NCBI GenBank assembly: GCA_039545295.1
Contig: BCIK01000019.1
Coordinates: 1-64,000 of the forward strand
Reading direction: 5' to 3'
DNA: 64,000 nt
Source: Udeniomyces pyricola
Lineage: Eukaryota; Basidiomycota; Tremellomycetes; Cystofilobasidiales; Mrakiaceae
Part shown: positions 1 to 10,959 of the stretch, in pieces
How positions within the stretch are numbered: position 1 is the stretch's first letter
Layout of the letters: each line of letters begins with the position of its first letter
Translations under genes and position numbers: made by a program
Notes under the pieces: model-generated
What the model was told of the DNA's origin: nothing
The model's database searches: none
What the model saw: the letters and a program-made list of their open reading frames with translations, nothing else

Positions 1-202
1 GTTTTCATAAGCCAGCTTCTGCTGACATTCAAGCTGGTTCAGGATAACCAGAATTCAACATCATGATCGACGTTGTTCCTGTTGATCAGCCTGATCAGGA
101 TTTGAAAGACGAGGTTCTTGCATCTTGTCGCACCTTTTGCTCATCAGACATGTCTCGACACCGAACCGAAGACAGGGTCACCATGCGATATCATCTCATG
201 AC

Positions 203-2430
203 CTACTTCTCCACAGCAGCCTTCACTTCATCCACCGCAAACTTTCCTTCAAACGTTCTGCCCGTTGTCGTCTCCTGTCCCTCACTCTTGCTCTCGCCAT
301 CAGACGTCACTGGCCCCACAACACGGCCGTTCTGTCCCTGTTCTGTTGCCACCTCGGTAGCGGTACTGTCAGTGCCACACATCCTCTCAATCGCTCCATC
401 GTCCACTCCATGAGCTCTAAGTGCCGCCCTAACCTCCTGCCTTGTAAAGACAGCCTTCAATGTAGGCCGCTCCTCCGCAAACGCCCGCGACACAGCCCAT
501 TCAACTTCTTTCCTCTGCTCCTTTGGGACCAGCTCATACATTTGCGCAACCCGGTCGGGGCGGATAGGATCGTATGTCGATCGGATGAAGTTCTTGGCCA
601 TCAATTGCCAAATTGTGGCGTCTATGGCAATGTGGCGAGAGTTGAGATGGCGCACAAATTTAATGGCGGGGTTGGGGCGGATCAGAGATAGTTTGCGAAT
701 GATCTGAGAGGGAAAAGCAAGCCAGAAAGTTCAGTGTAAGCCTGTCTTGACATTGATGATGTACGTCTTACGCTCCCTCAAACCATGACTGATCCGATTT
801 GGAGATGTTACGCCCTCGAGATACCATAGCAATTCGACATGACAAATCCCTCAGCGATAGACTCACCAGCTTTGCGGTGAGTTGGTCCAAGCTTAGACCT
901 TCGTGGACGATAAGATTGGCGATGGAGTCTAGTTTGTAACTCTTCGGTCGTGGTTCATGCTGAAGAGCATAGGTAAGCCGCGCGAGCAGACTTTGAGACG
1001 AAAGCTTGGGGGACTTCTCAATGACAGCAACAACGGTCGAAGCGAACGCGGACAAGGGGTTGTCTTTTTTGAGCCAAGTACGTTCCGCTTCCGAGTCAGA
1101 CACGATAGCTGAAGGTATTAGTTGTTCTCTGGCCCAACCATAGAAGTTAAACAAGAGTTTGGAGGCAAACGCGACGCGGGCCGCCGACGATGAAGAAGCG
1201 AGTGAAGACAGGATGGGAGAAAGGAAGCGAAGCGCCGATTCAGGTTCGACCTGACGTGACCGTAAGGACCCAAAGTACGCGTAGGCAATCCTTTCGAGCT
1301 GATAGACATCGAGCATGTCGGAACGACAGAAATCATGGAAAAGCAAGTCAGGAAAGCAAAAGTCAATGAATCTGCAACGGTTACCAACTCTGAGAAGCCC
1401 ACACAACATCAGAGTACACCCAACCAATAGGCTCCGGTGGCTGAAGAGATTCAGCATTAAAGACATCATACCATGGAAATGATAAATATGAATGACTTAG
1501 CGTACTCGTTCTTCGTAGGCGGTATCCAACGCCATGTTGACCTTTTTGCCTTGATCCTTCCCTCCCTCTTCCGACCGAGTCTTCCTTTCTTTCCTCGCCT
1601 CTTTCTGCAATCGTTGGACTAAGAGGTAGATTTCCTGCCAGTTTTCCATCTCTTTCAGCAAGTCCAGCTGATGTTGCCTCATGTTTTGGTTCATCTGGTC
1701 TCTGGTTTCCGTCGGAATCTTTGGGTTGCGCGCGGTCTCGTCCCAAAAGTCTCGGTATAGGACATATGAATCGTTGAGCTTGGTCCTGAGATCGGGCGAT
1801 AGAGCCGGTACATTTTTCGCCTGGGATATCTTCTTGTAGCCACGGACGTTGACGCGGTAAGCGTTGATGACTTTAAGGACGTGGTTGTAGACGACGTCGA
1901 GGGGCAGCGGACGGAGGTTAAGTGTTTGGAGGAAGGCAGTAGGCGGTGCCTGAAGAAAGCTCAAGGAATCTTTTGGAAGTTGAGCAAAGGCGTTTTTGAC
2001 CGAGGTGATATTGGTCTCGAGTACGGCATCTGAGAAGCTGATTGGTGTCTGTTCAGGGGAGGATGAAGCGGACTGGAGGCGACGCGAGACAGGGTTGGGC
2101 GCGTTAAGCTCGACATGCCGGCGCGTGTGGGAGGAAAACGATATCGGGGAGGTATGGGTGGTTGCGATCGGAAGGGAGGCAGTTCGTGTGATGAATCGGA
2201 GGCCAGGTCGAATAGGCGTCGGCGGGATGGGCCAGAGAGCGGACGAAGTAGAACGAGGTTGACGCAGGAGGGTAAGGTGCTTGACTGACCAAGGTCCGGT
2301 GGTGATGAGATCTGCGTGGGGATGCACGGGTGAAGAGAATCGGACGCGACCGTGAGGATGTGGAGAATGCTACTGATGATCGCAGGTGATGTTCAGCTGC
2401 CAGGCTTTACTCACGGGATACTCTTGACAT
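203..2430 (-). CDS. Hypothetical protein, probably mitochondrial
   Basis: I do not recognise this family. Best model, 584 aa: complement(203..703, 867..1298, 1506..2311, 2415..2430). The phases close exactly and all introns are GT-AG. Exon 1 is only 16 bases (MSRVS), followed by a 103-base intron with a GTGAGT donor. The first ~90 residues are rich in Arg, Ser, Thr and Pro and poor in acidic residues, which suggests a mitochondrial presequence (inference). The rest looks helical: a Lys/Glu-rich segment near residues 200-265, then a leucine-rich region that could be helical repeats. The intron 1299..1505 is the weak point. If it is not spliced, the first ORF stops at 1497 and a second ORF starts at ATG 1469 or 1316. 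A 28-base gap between two same-strand genes is unlikely, so I prefer one gene. Confidence 0.5.
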
Positions 2431-3203
2431 GATGACCTCGTGTCGGGATGCTGAAAGACTTGTGACGGATTGAGGAGCGGTTGGAAGCTCAACGTTGGAT
2501 CAAGGTGAAACGGTGAACGTTCAAGGGCAACGCGCCCCCCGCCTCAACGCTGCTACAATTATAGCATGTCATCATTTCCCGGCGATTATCGATCAAGCTT
2601 CAAGAGCGGCCGTCACTGACAGCATCTTGATCATGAAGACCAAACTCCCGTTGGAACGTATATGACAGGCTAGACTTTTAACGACCAGGCAATCCATATC
2701 GATCCGAAGCCCAAGGAGCAAGATCAGTCAAACAAAAATGATGAAGGCAAGGATGGGGAAGGAAGAGGGGGTGGGGGTGGTATTAGGTGAATGCTAGCGG
2801 AAGGTAGGTCCATGCATGCAAGCGCACATGAATAAGACATTGAGACATTGGAGCAACAAGGCGAACGAGAAGATATAGAAGACGTGCGACATGGCAAAAA
2901 AAAAAAAGAAGAGAAGTAAAAAGACTTTTTTTTTATATATAAAGAAAAGGAGGACACGCGTAGTAGACCAATTATAAAATGATCGAGAAACAATGCACCA
3001 GGGGTTACACAAGTGAAAAAGAAAGAAATAATGGATAGGGTTGAGGAAATTGGGGGTCGTCGTCAACACGGAAGCGGGGATAGAAGATAGGTGCGGATGC
3101 GCCTCGTGAGGTGAGAGCCTGTGATGCAACCGACTGATATGCTGGATGATCTAGTCAGCTCAGACCACGGACAAGGAGCAGGCACAGGGAAGGATGGAAA
3201 TAC
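2431..3203. other. Intergenic region, 773 bases
   Basis: This lies between the 5' end of the hypothetical gene at 203-2430 and the 3' end of the syntaxin gene, both on the minus strand. It should hold the promoter of the former and the 3' UTR of the latter. There is an A-run near 2897-2907, a T-run near 2924-2932 and purine-rich low complexity around 2735-2785. No ORF shows conserved features or splicing support, and I see no RNA gene. Confidence 0.6.
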
Positions 3204-5693
3204 CTAGTTGTGCTGTCGGCTGACAACGACACCGGCGACCACACCAGCGATGATCAGGCAGATGAGAACTGAATATAAATGAGTAAACAGAGGCAGAATT
3301 TTGACCGCAAAATCAGCTGTCAGCAATTCCCAGTGAAGCCTTGAAGAAGCAGAAGACAGACCTGTGATCCAGAAGCAAATCCACTAGGAAGAAGCAAGCA
3401 TATAACGTTGTTGTGTCAGTCGCGCAGTCTCCTACGTACGAAGCCAAGAAAGAAATGGCAAACAACAAACCTTCTTCCTTCGAGCAGCCTTGGCCGACTT
3501 GATAGCAGTGTCAAGTTGTTTTGATCTGTTCCCAAATTGAAATTGATAAGTATGACCACGTTGTCAGTCGGACACCGGAAAAACATGGATATTCATGAAC
3601 GAAAGTAAGGGTTCGACGAACCCGTCCTCCATGTCTTGGTTAACACCGATGGCCTGAGTCTCGACGACAGCGATGGTCTCGTCCTGCTGTTCTATCAGCA
3701 TGGCCATCTGAATACATCCATGCGATGTGTGGAGAAAATTTCAGCACCTCAGATTTCATGACTGCGAGAAAAAGGTTGGAAAGAAAGCGTACATCATTGA
3801 AGAGTTGAGCGAGCTCTGTCAAGGTCTGCTCGATCCTCTTGATATCCTCGTGTCGCTGCTGCACCTCCTTGTACGCCGAGTTGGCCTGTCCATAACGATT
3901 GCTTTGAAGAAGCTGAGGTAGATGAAAGGACGGAGCATGAGGAACATGATTCGAAGCGATGGATCGAGGCAATGAGCAGGACGCGACGGATGACGAACCG
4001 CCTGCTGGAATATCTGAGGATTGTCCGACTCAAGAACGGTCTCGATCTCCTGAGGAGTGGCATCGGGTTTGACTGGGCGAGGTTGAAAATGAAAAAAAAA
4101 TCAAGGTGTCAACACATGGCAAGAGCCGAAACTGCAATAATTGATCCGGCAACAAGAGGTGGACGTGAGGAAAAGGGGGGGGGGGGNGGGGNGCGTACCA
4201 ATCTTGAATTGACGTTCCGCACGTTGCTTGACCTTGGCTCGGTGGGTCTTCTCGACGTTCTGTGAGGTACGTCACGTGAGCAAGAAAAGATGAACTTGAC
4301 TGCTGTGGAGTCCTGGGCGACCCGACCTGATCAGCTAGGAAGCGATACAGCCACGTACCTGGTATTCACCAAGCAGTCCAATGAACTGTTCCTTCACACC
4401 CTTGACTTGCTGCTTCTTGCCTCGATCCCCACCTGTGTTAGAGTTCACACCCTTGATACGTTGCTTGATCTCCTGTGACATCTGGCGGGTCTCCTCAATG
4501 AGGGCCGAGAGCTCTTCCGGCGGACCAGTAGTAGAGTTGAGCGACTGGGCGTGGAGCGATTTGATCTGATTGATGGACTCCCGAAGCTGGGTGAGAGACT
4601 GTCGGATGTCTCCGATCTGAACGCGTGGCATGATAGAAGTACAAGTGATAAATGAACCCGTCGACAAGGAGAATAAGGCGGAATGGCGAATTTGGAGGGG
4701 CACGAAGCGAAAGGATGTGGAAGAAAGAACCAGTGTTGGAAGGCAGACAAGCCCAGTTGTAGAACAAGATGACAATCAGTCAACGGCACGCTTGAGGTAA
4801 GATCCACAGTGGTATGTTGTGATGTGAGGTCATGGCTAGGGTACCACCTGACCATCCTTCGCGGCGACACGCGTGTCATAATGACAGACTGCGCCTGTCA
4901 AGATCGAACGCTGTCGACCAGGCTGGCCCCTCTTTCCCTCGAAGCGAGCTCATCCCAACATCGTTGCCACGGGAGAGGTGATACTGCCTGACCAACACCC
5001 GTAAGCACGCGTATTCGGGAAGAGGTGACGCAAAGAAGAAGACGAACCTCCTGCCAAAAGTCGGGCTGGGCGTACGCGCCATTCGCGGGGGGCTGCATCT
5101 CGTACGCGGCGGCCGGCTGTTGTTGGGCGTAGGGGTTCTGCTGCTGCCTAGCGTACGAAGGATCTGGGTAGCCACTGAAAGGCCTCGGGGGGAGCAGAAG
5201 AAGAGGCAGAGAACAGGCAAAATCAGCCGAGAGAGTCTTGGAGGAGCCGAGAGAGAGAGAGAGAGAGAGAGAGGAGGCTCCAAGGGTGAGTGTGCCATTT
5301 TGGAGGGGCGGCGAAGGAAAGCAGTGGGAAGACGAGATGTTTGGTATTGGCATTCAAGGGGGCAAGAGAACAAGATGAGATGTGCTCACCCTTGTTGAGG
5401 AGCAGGCGAAGGAAGCTGGTTGTAGTTGTCGCCCGTGGGCTGAGTGGGGAGAATATGGGGGATTTTGGGTAAGAACGAGAACGGATGTGAAGAAGAAGGG
5501 GGGCGAGAGGGGGGGCGGGGAGAAAGCGAGACGCGAAGAGGGGGGGGGGAAGCGAGAGAAGGAGGAAATAAGTTGGCAACGTGAGTTTGATGTTTGGAGT
5601 GACGGGTGCGGGTGTGGGTGTGGGTGTGGGTGTATGATGAGATGGAGGCAGGGATGGACTGACCCTCATGTCGGCAAGTCTGTTGCGGGACAT
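3204..5693 (-). CDS. SSO1: Plasma-membrane syntaxin (Sso1/2-type Qa-SNARE)
   Basis: A t-SNARE that pairs with SNAP-25-type and synaptobrevin partners to fuse exocytic vesicles with the plasma membrane. Eleven exons, 315 aa: complement(3204..3268, 3362..3383, 3471..3525, 3622..3707, 3793..3912, 3999..4072, 4199..4259, 4359..4616, 5048..5174, 5390..5439, 5664..5693). Phases agree throughout. The N-terminus is Gln/Pro/Tyr-rich (residues 12-65). The Habc helices follow, with motifs LRESINQIKSLH, ETRQMSQEIK and RAERQFKI. The SNARE motif spans about 220-285 (QRHEDIKRIEQTLTELAQLF, then MLIEQQDETIAVVE with the zero-layer Gln). A basic KAARRKK stretch precedes one C-terminal membrane segment (about 289-311), and the protein ends SRQHN. 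Length fits the family. Intron 3 is long (431 bases), and intron 5 has two N bases next to its donor. Confidence 0.93.
4175..4192. repeat. Poly-G tract with two ambiguous bases
   Basis: A run of G on the plus strand is interrupted by N at 4187 and 4192. It sits just inside intron 5 of the syntaxin gene, directly after the GTACGC donor on the minus strand. The N bases mark low sequencing confidence in a homopolymer, so the true intron length is uncertain. The coding sequence is not affected. Confidence 0.9.
4617..5047 (-). other. Long intron 3 of the syntaxin gene
   Basis: This 431-base intron separates the exon ending FWQE from the one starting IGDIRQ. That junction fits the start of the first syntaxin helix, so no exon appears to be missing. 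I see no snoRNA boxes or other structure in it. Confidence 0.6.
5249..5272. repeat. (GA)n microsatellite
   Basis: About twelve GA units lie in intron 2 of the syntaxin gene, as CT on the coding strand. They form part of a pyrimidine-rich stretch. Confidence 0.9.
5605..5633. repeat. GGGTGT tandem repeat
   Basis: About four to five GGGTGT-type units lie in intron 1 of the syntaxin gene. They resemble telomere-like or G-quadruplex-forming sequence, but this is a short internal microsatellite. Confidence 0.8.
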
Positions 5694-6369
5694 GGTGGGA
5701 GAAGCGATGGGATGACGGTCTGGGGGGTCGATGGGTCGATGGGTCGATGGGTCGAGCGAGCGTGAGGGGCCTGTCGTCGGAAAGGAGACAGAGGGAAAGA
5801 GAGGGGGCGGTTCCAAAGTGGGAAGGGAAGTCAGTCCAAGGGAAGCCCAACCAAAGGGAGAAAGAATATCGAATATCGACATTATCATCATCATCATCAT
5901 CACACAACACAAGTCACCTGAGCTCATCCATCCATACATACATACAGCCGTCACGCCTCACGCGTCACGCGTTCACGCCTCACGCCTCACGCCTCACGCC
6001 TCAGTCACTATGATATATACATATACATATATATAGTCAGTCAGTCCTTTCATCGGTCACTCACCCATTCATTCATGACAATATCCAACAGTCAATCCAA
6101 GTCAATCCAGGTCATCCGATATCAAAAAACAAACGGTTCGGATCAAGATGAAAACATCAAACATACATACATACATACATACATACATATCATCATACAA
6201 CTGGAGATCGATCCATAACAATGACGCGAGATTGGAATCCATTTAGCTCACGTCCCTCGCGCGCTTTGACTCTGTCAGCTCTCAACATGTCAACTGTCAT
6301 CCATCCCGCACAGCATGCATACACCCATCATCCATCATCCCCCATTCTAATCATACTCATCATCCCATC
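5694..6369. promoter_or_regulatory. Divergent promoter region, syntaxin / LENG1-like
   Basis: A 676-base gap separates two divergently transcribed start codons. It is filled with short tandem repeats: GGGTCGAT units at 5725-5755, ATC units at 5884-5901, CACGCCT-type units at 5951-6004 and ACAT units at 6161-6189. No ORF here has coding support. Both genes are probably driven from this interval (inference). Confidence 0.6.
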
Positions 6370-8072
6370 ATGCCCCGTCTGCAAATTCTTCAGCACAAGT
6401 CTTATCACCCTTACCTCGAGACCAACAAGCAAAAAGTCCGCGACGATGAGCGTGCTCAGGCCGCCAAAGAGGCCCGAGAAGAGCAGCGTCAACTTCAAGC
6501 CGTTCGTTCAACCTCACCTCTCAAACCCTTCCGTCTTTCTTCGCTTACCATGCAGACTATTGACGCGTCCGTGGTGTTCCTTCACTCATTCAGGACTCGG
6601 AAGCTCGTCTCGCGCTCCTTCGTGCTCGTACCGATCCTTCGTACAGACCCGTCCCGATCGAACTGGAGGCCATCGCTTCTACCTCGCCTGCCCATCTCGA
6701 TGCCAGCATCCCGTCGGACCAGGCCGATCACTACTTTCCCTCTGATGCCCCCGTGATCAAGTCATCTCGCAGCAAAGGCAAAGCGAGGGAACGCGACGAC
6801 ATGAGAGACCTTCAGCGTCACCTCGATGGCAAGACCAAGCCAAAGGTAGCTGCTCGTGAGCTTCGACCGGTGGTGGCCGAACGAGATACAGGGCATGGAA
6901 ATCTTGGGGTCGGTATGCCCGAGCAGTACAGGACTAAGGAGGGTCATCTCAACCTCTGGCTCGATGAAGAGCGGCATGGGGTATGTTGTCGCCGTGTTTC
7001 TGCCATGCCAAAGCTGAGATAGTTTTGCTCTATCACTCAAAAGATCCCGTCAATGTAGCTGACAGATCGGAACTCGCTTGATGATCACAGCCACCCAAGG
7101 CGCGCGGCCCTTCTCCACCACCGCTGACCCAAGAGGAGATCCAGAAGGAAGAACCATACACTATGTTTTTGTCTAGGACCGAACGTGAAACGAGGCCTTG
7201 GTGTGTCCACGGAGTCTGTCCTTAAAGTAGCCCACCATCTCTGAACGCTTCGTTCGTTCGTGCTGACTCGTCTTCGCGTTGCTTTCTACATCGACTCCAC
7301 GACGACAATCTTACGTCGTGCTGCAGGTATACTCATCCCGAACTGAAAACGTACGATGAGCGACGAGAGCCCAAGACATCACGAGAGCGCGACCAATTGG
7401 AAAAGCAGAGGTTTGTGTACCTGCATCATGTCGAAGCATTCGTATCTGTCAACGCGTAGACCTACTCATTCGTCCATCTTGACACTGGACCTGACATCCA
7501 GACAAAAAGATGCCCGCTCCAAGTCCCGTCGCGATCCTTTGACGCATATATCCACCCTTCTCGCAACACGGCCATCATCGAAGCCCATATCGAACCCGGC
7601 TCCCTCCCGCGCCATGCCACCACCTGCTCTACCTGCACCTTCGAACGCAGCTTCCGGTACAGATCCTCTTCTGACGGCCCGACTAGCCCGAGAAGCCAAC
7701 GAACGGTCTCGAGCGGCGGCACTCATCGCTGCTGCCTCGGCCTCGGTCAGACCATCTACCACACCCTCCTCGATTTCATCAACGCCGACGCTTAGTTGGG
7801 GTGGCAGCACAGTGGGCAGTCGGACGCCATTGGGAGAGGAAGGTTATGAGGAAAGACGTTTTTACCCAGATGAGCTCAGGCGCGTCGGGCGGGCCAAGGA
7901 AGGTCGAGGGGCAGGTCAAGACAGTCGGAGGAAGGATACATCTGAACGGGACAAGCTTCAACGTTTTGGGCAGAGACGATGGGACGAGGACACGCGGGAC
8001 GAACGGTGGGGTCGGGAACGTTCTCGGGTCAGTGACAGGGATGGAAGCAGACGCCGGGTCAGTTCAAAATGA
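6370..8072 (+). CDS. LENG1-like protein with CIR N-terminal domain
   Basis: Homologue of leukocyte receptor cluster member 1, a nuclear protein of poorly known role whose CIR-N domain also occurs in splicing-related proteins such as Cwc25. Five exons, 427 aa: 6370..6501, 6594..6980, 7091..7200, 7327..7410, 7502..8072. The N-terminus has the CIR-N signature (HKSYHPYLETNKQKVRDDE) followed by an acidic-basic helix. Middle and C-terminal blocks match LENG1 in order: RPWYTHPE near 210, RRDPLTHISTLL near 250, LAREANERSRAAALIA near 305, and RRFYPDEL. The C-terminus is rich in Arg, Asp and Glu, typical of RNA-processing factors. It is convergent with the C2H2 gene, with 113 bases between stops. Cwc25 is an alternative, but the later blocks fit LENG1 better. 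Confidence 0.82.
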
Positions 8073-8185
8073 TTAGATGCCTGTTTCGTTTCGACTGTAT
8101 CAGAGATGGTTGTGCCATGTGCAGTGACACGATCGTCATCGTTCATCAAGTGATCCGGTCCAATCGTCCGCAAAGCTCAGAGCGC

Positions 8186-9897
8186 CTACTCTTCATCGTC
8201 GTCCTCATCCATCTGCTCCACCTCCGCCTCGGATGATGGCATAGATCGCACTCGTTTCTTCTTGAGAGCCCTCGCGGGCATCGTTTGACTTTTGTCCGGC
8301 TTGGAGATAGGCGCCGGATACGAGGCCGCAATGGATGCAGTTGAGGGCCTGGACGGCATATACGTTTGATTGGATTAGACACATTGTAAAAATCAAAAGG
8401 GAACAACCAAAACGGCCGCACTTACCCGAGTTCCCGTATGAGTACCGCATCTAGCGCCTTTTCCTTTTTGTCCCAAACTCCGTCAAGGACCTTCTTTAGG
8501 CCGTCGAACTCCTGCTCGAGCAGATCCCGATCCATCATAGCTTGTCGATGCTTGGCTTTCGCGATGAGATAGCGAGTCAGGTGCCTTGGGCGTGCGTTGG
8601 CTGACGAGGGATCGCCGTCCTGATCATTTCTAGTTTTTCCCGACGAACCCGCTGCCAACGACGGGGAAGGTTCTCGAGAATCGGAATGAGGTTTTGACGG
8701 CATGAAGGGTCCCGTGAATGAGTCGTCCGAATCTGAGTCACCGTTGTTGTTCCGAGAGATTGATGGGCTCGGTTGCTGCGGTGGATGAGGCGGGGCTGGA
8801 GACGCTTCTTTGGCCTGCTCGGCATCACTCGCCTCTCTCTGTCGCTTGAGCTCTTTCCATCCCTTTGGGGGACCCGGTTTCTTCTTGAGTTTAGCCGCAG
8901 CTTCCTCCCGCTCCTTGCCCTTGCGCATTCTCTCGCCATCGATGGCATCGACCATTCTTTCCCATTCTTCCTCAGCCGCTACCTCTCGCTTGCTATCCTT
9001 CTTCACAGGGCGTGCTCCGACGGCTCCACATGCCTCTCTACGGGCCGATGCAGCAAGAGAGACCTTGTTACGTCCCGGTTCGATAGGGTTGATGTCGTGC
9101 TGAATACGCATGTGCTTGGCAAGAGCATCGGACCGGGTGAAGGATTTGTCGCACTCTGTGGGAGGAAGTCAGTTGCAACGAGATCACACTATGAGTCAAG
9201 CGTCAAGCAAGTGATCCTGATACTCCGATGAGCTAGATTTCATGAGGGTGCGTCATGACACGTACGAGGTTCAGTACACGTGAATGGCTTCTCGCCGGTG
9301 TGACTTCGGAGGTGAGAGATGAGGGCAAATCTCGAGGTCTGTGTCTGGCCTTTCCGCACGCATGTCGTCCACTCGCACGTGTAGTTGGTCTTAGCGTTAC
9401 CAATATGGACTGATTGAGGAGCAAAGCAAAAGGTCAGCAGGAAGCAGACGACAAGCCAGACGCAGGCAGGGGATCATAAGCTGAGAAGCGGGCGATATCT
9501 TTCCCCATCCGGATCAGGACGACACCAAACGAAAACACCCAGGTCAAAGAGGAGAGAGTTCAACAAGACGGGGTGGAGACTGACCATCGTGGATATGTTG
9601 GATGAAGGTGTTAAGCTCGCCAAATTGTTCGCCGCAATCGTTCCACTGACACGTTGCTATTGACACGTCTTCGCCGTGGCCAGCGACAGAGCCCGAGGCA
9701 TCTCCGCCTAGCGAGAGCTTGCGCTTTTTTGAGCTCTGGGGCGTATCATAATCTGAAAGTCCATTGGATGGATCATGGTTGGAAAGGCGAACGGCGTGCG
9801 AGGTGGATGGATCGTCATCACTGCTGGAGGAAGATGTCGAGGAAGTGGGCGATGGAGGGCTGGACGAAGAGGAGGATGAGCTCGAGTAGCCACGCAT
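8186..9897 (-). CDS. Three-finger C2H2 protein, possibly INO80 subunit (Iec1-like)
   Basis: Four exons, 449 aa: complement(8186..8348, 8426..9155, 9266..9409, 9585..9897). A serine-rich N-terminus (1-60) precedes a basic KKRK patch. Three classical zinc fingers follow at about 82-180: CQWNDC...HIHDVH, CEWTTC...HLRSH with the HTGEKPF linker, and CTEPQC...HMRIQH. Introns cut fingers 1 and 3, and only the spliced frame restores them. Next comes a charged region with PGPPKGW, resembling an AT-hook, then a helical block near 340-395 and a tail with the likely nuclear signal KKKRVR and an acidic end. The finger arrangement and the AT-hook-like segment recall fungal INO80-complex Iec1 proteins. That is a family-level guess, and a plain transcription factor is possible. 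Confidence 0.8.
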
Positions 9898-10959
9898 GAC
9901 GATAGGAAAGGAATGTGGCTCGAAGGAAGGAGGAGGGACCGAGACGACAAAGGGTTGGGTGGGGCGAGGATGGAGTCGGAAATGGAATGAGGATGAGGTT
10001 GGCAGGAGGGACGAGGTGATGAGGAAGACGCGTCTAGGATCTGGCTCAGAGCTAAGTACGCGACGTTACGACACAGGGGAACGACCAGAGTTGGGGGAAA
10101 CCCTATGTGGGATCGCTCCCCTCCGTTCCCAGGATCGCTAGGAAGTATATCCAGGTTCGCTGAGAGCCACTTTACAGAACTCGGTCAATTTTGCAGCTAC
10201 AGGGTTGGAAAGCTCAACGATCGAAGATGTATACTTTCTCAGCATAGGAAAGTTATCAGACCATGAGTACACGCAGTATAACGCCAGATATGAGCCATTG
10301 AAGTTTGCAGATTTGGCAGGCAGCCTTCTGACCTTGGAACCGCTGCCCAGGCCGCAAGTCTGAATGAAAATTCTCGATCAATATATTTTTGGATTCAGAA
10401 AACTTGCGCGCATCGGCGACAACCCTGCAGTCAGTGCAAGAGTAAATTCCGCATGTGCGTCGTTCTTTGTAAGGCTTGACAGCGCTGATATATGATGTCT
10501 GGCTGATGCACAGCCGCGCACGGCCGCGTAACCAGCCCAATCCCGCTTGGCCCCGCTCTGCTGCAAAAAAGATCATGCAACTGAATAATTTCGGGGGAAA
10601 TGTGTGTTATACCGATGTCAAAAGGATCATGGACGCATGAGACTCCTTCGGTTTTACAGGTAAACTAATACAGATATTCTGAGGAAATCTGCGGTCCAGG
10701 CGAGCGATAAGCTTAGGTGGCTGCCTACCAAATCCGCGACCTTTGATAGCTTATATCTTTCTCATCAGGCTCATAAGCCACATCACAGCTGTTGCTGACA
10801 GGGCCGGAACTCCAAGTTCTTGATTCATCGCGTCGGGTGATCACATCTGAGGATGCTCACCTTATACGCGCCTTGAAAATCCGGCCTTTTCAACCAAAAC
10901 ATAGACTTCATACAATCAAATCTGTACTCTCCATGCTTACAGATGTGACTATGCATGTA
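9898..10959. other. Intergenic region, 1.06 kb
   Basis: This lies between the 5' end of the C2H2 gene and the 3' end of Rad4, both on the minus strand. The first ~240 bases are purine-rich and likely the C2H2 promoter. From about 10140 the composition is more balanced, with no ORF that can be linked by splice signals to a recognisable protein. The 106-codon minus ORF at 10256-10576 looks like chance. No tRNA-like or repeat structure was seen. Confidence 0.55.

Noticed and set aside
5605..5633. Internal telomere-like repeat
   Set aside because: GGGTGT units are few, intronic and flanked by genes on both sides; better explained as a microsatellite.
5223..5954. 243-codon minus ORF across the syntaxin 5' region
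   Set aside because: It reads through introns and repeats in another frame; the spliced syntaxin exons explain the conserved residues.
10256..10576. 106-codon minus ORF in the C2H2/Rad4 gap
   Set aside because: No domain, no splice signals and no compositional bias; probably chance.
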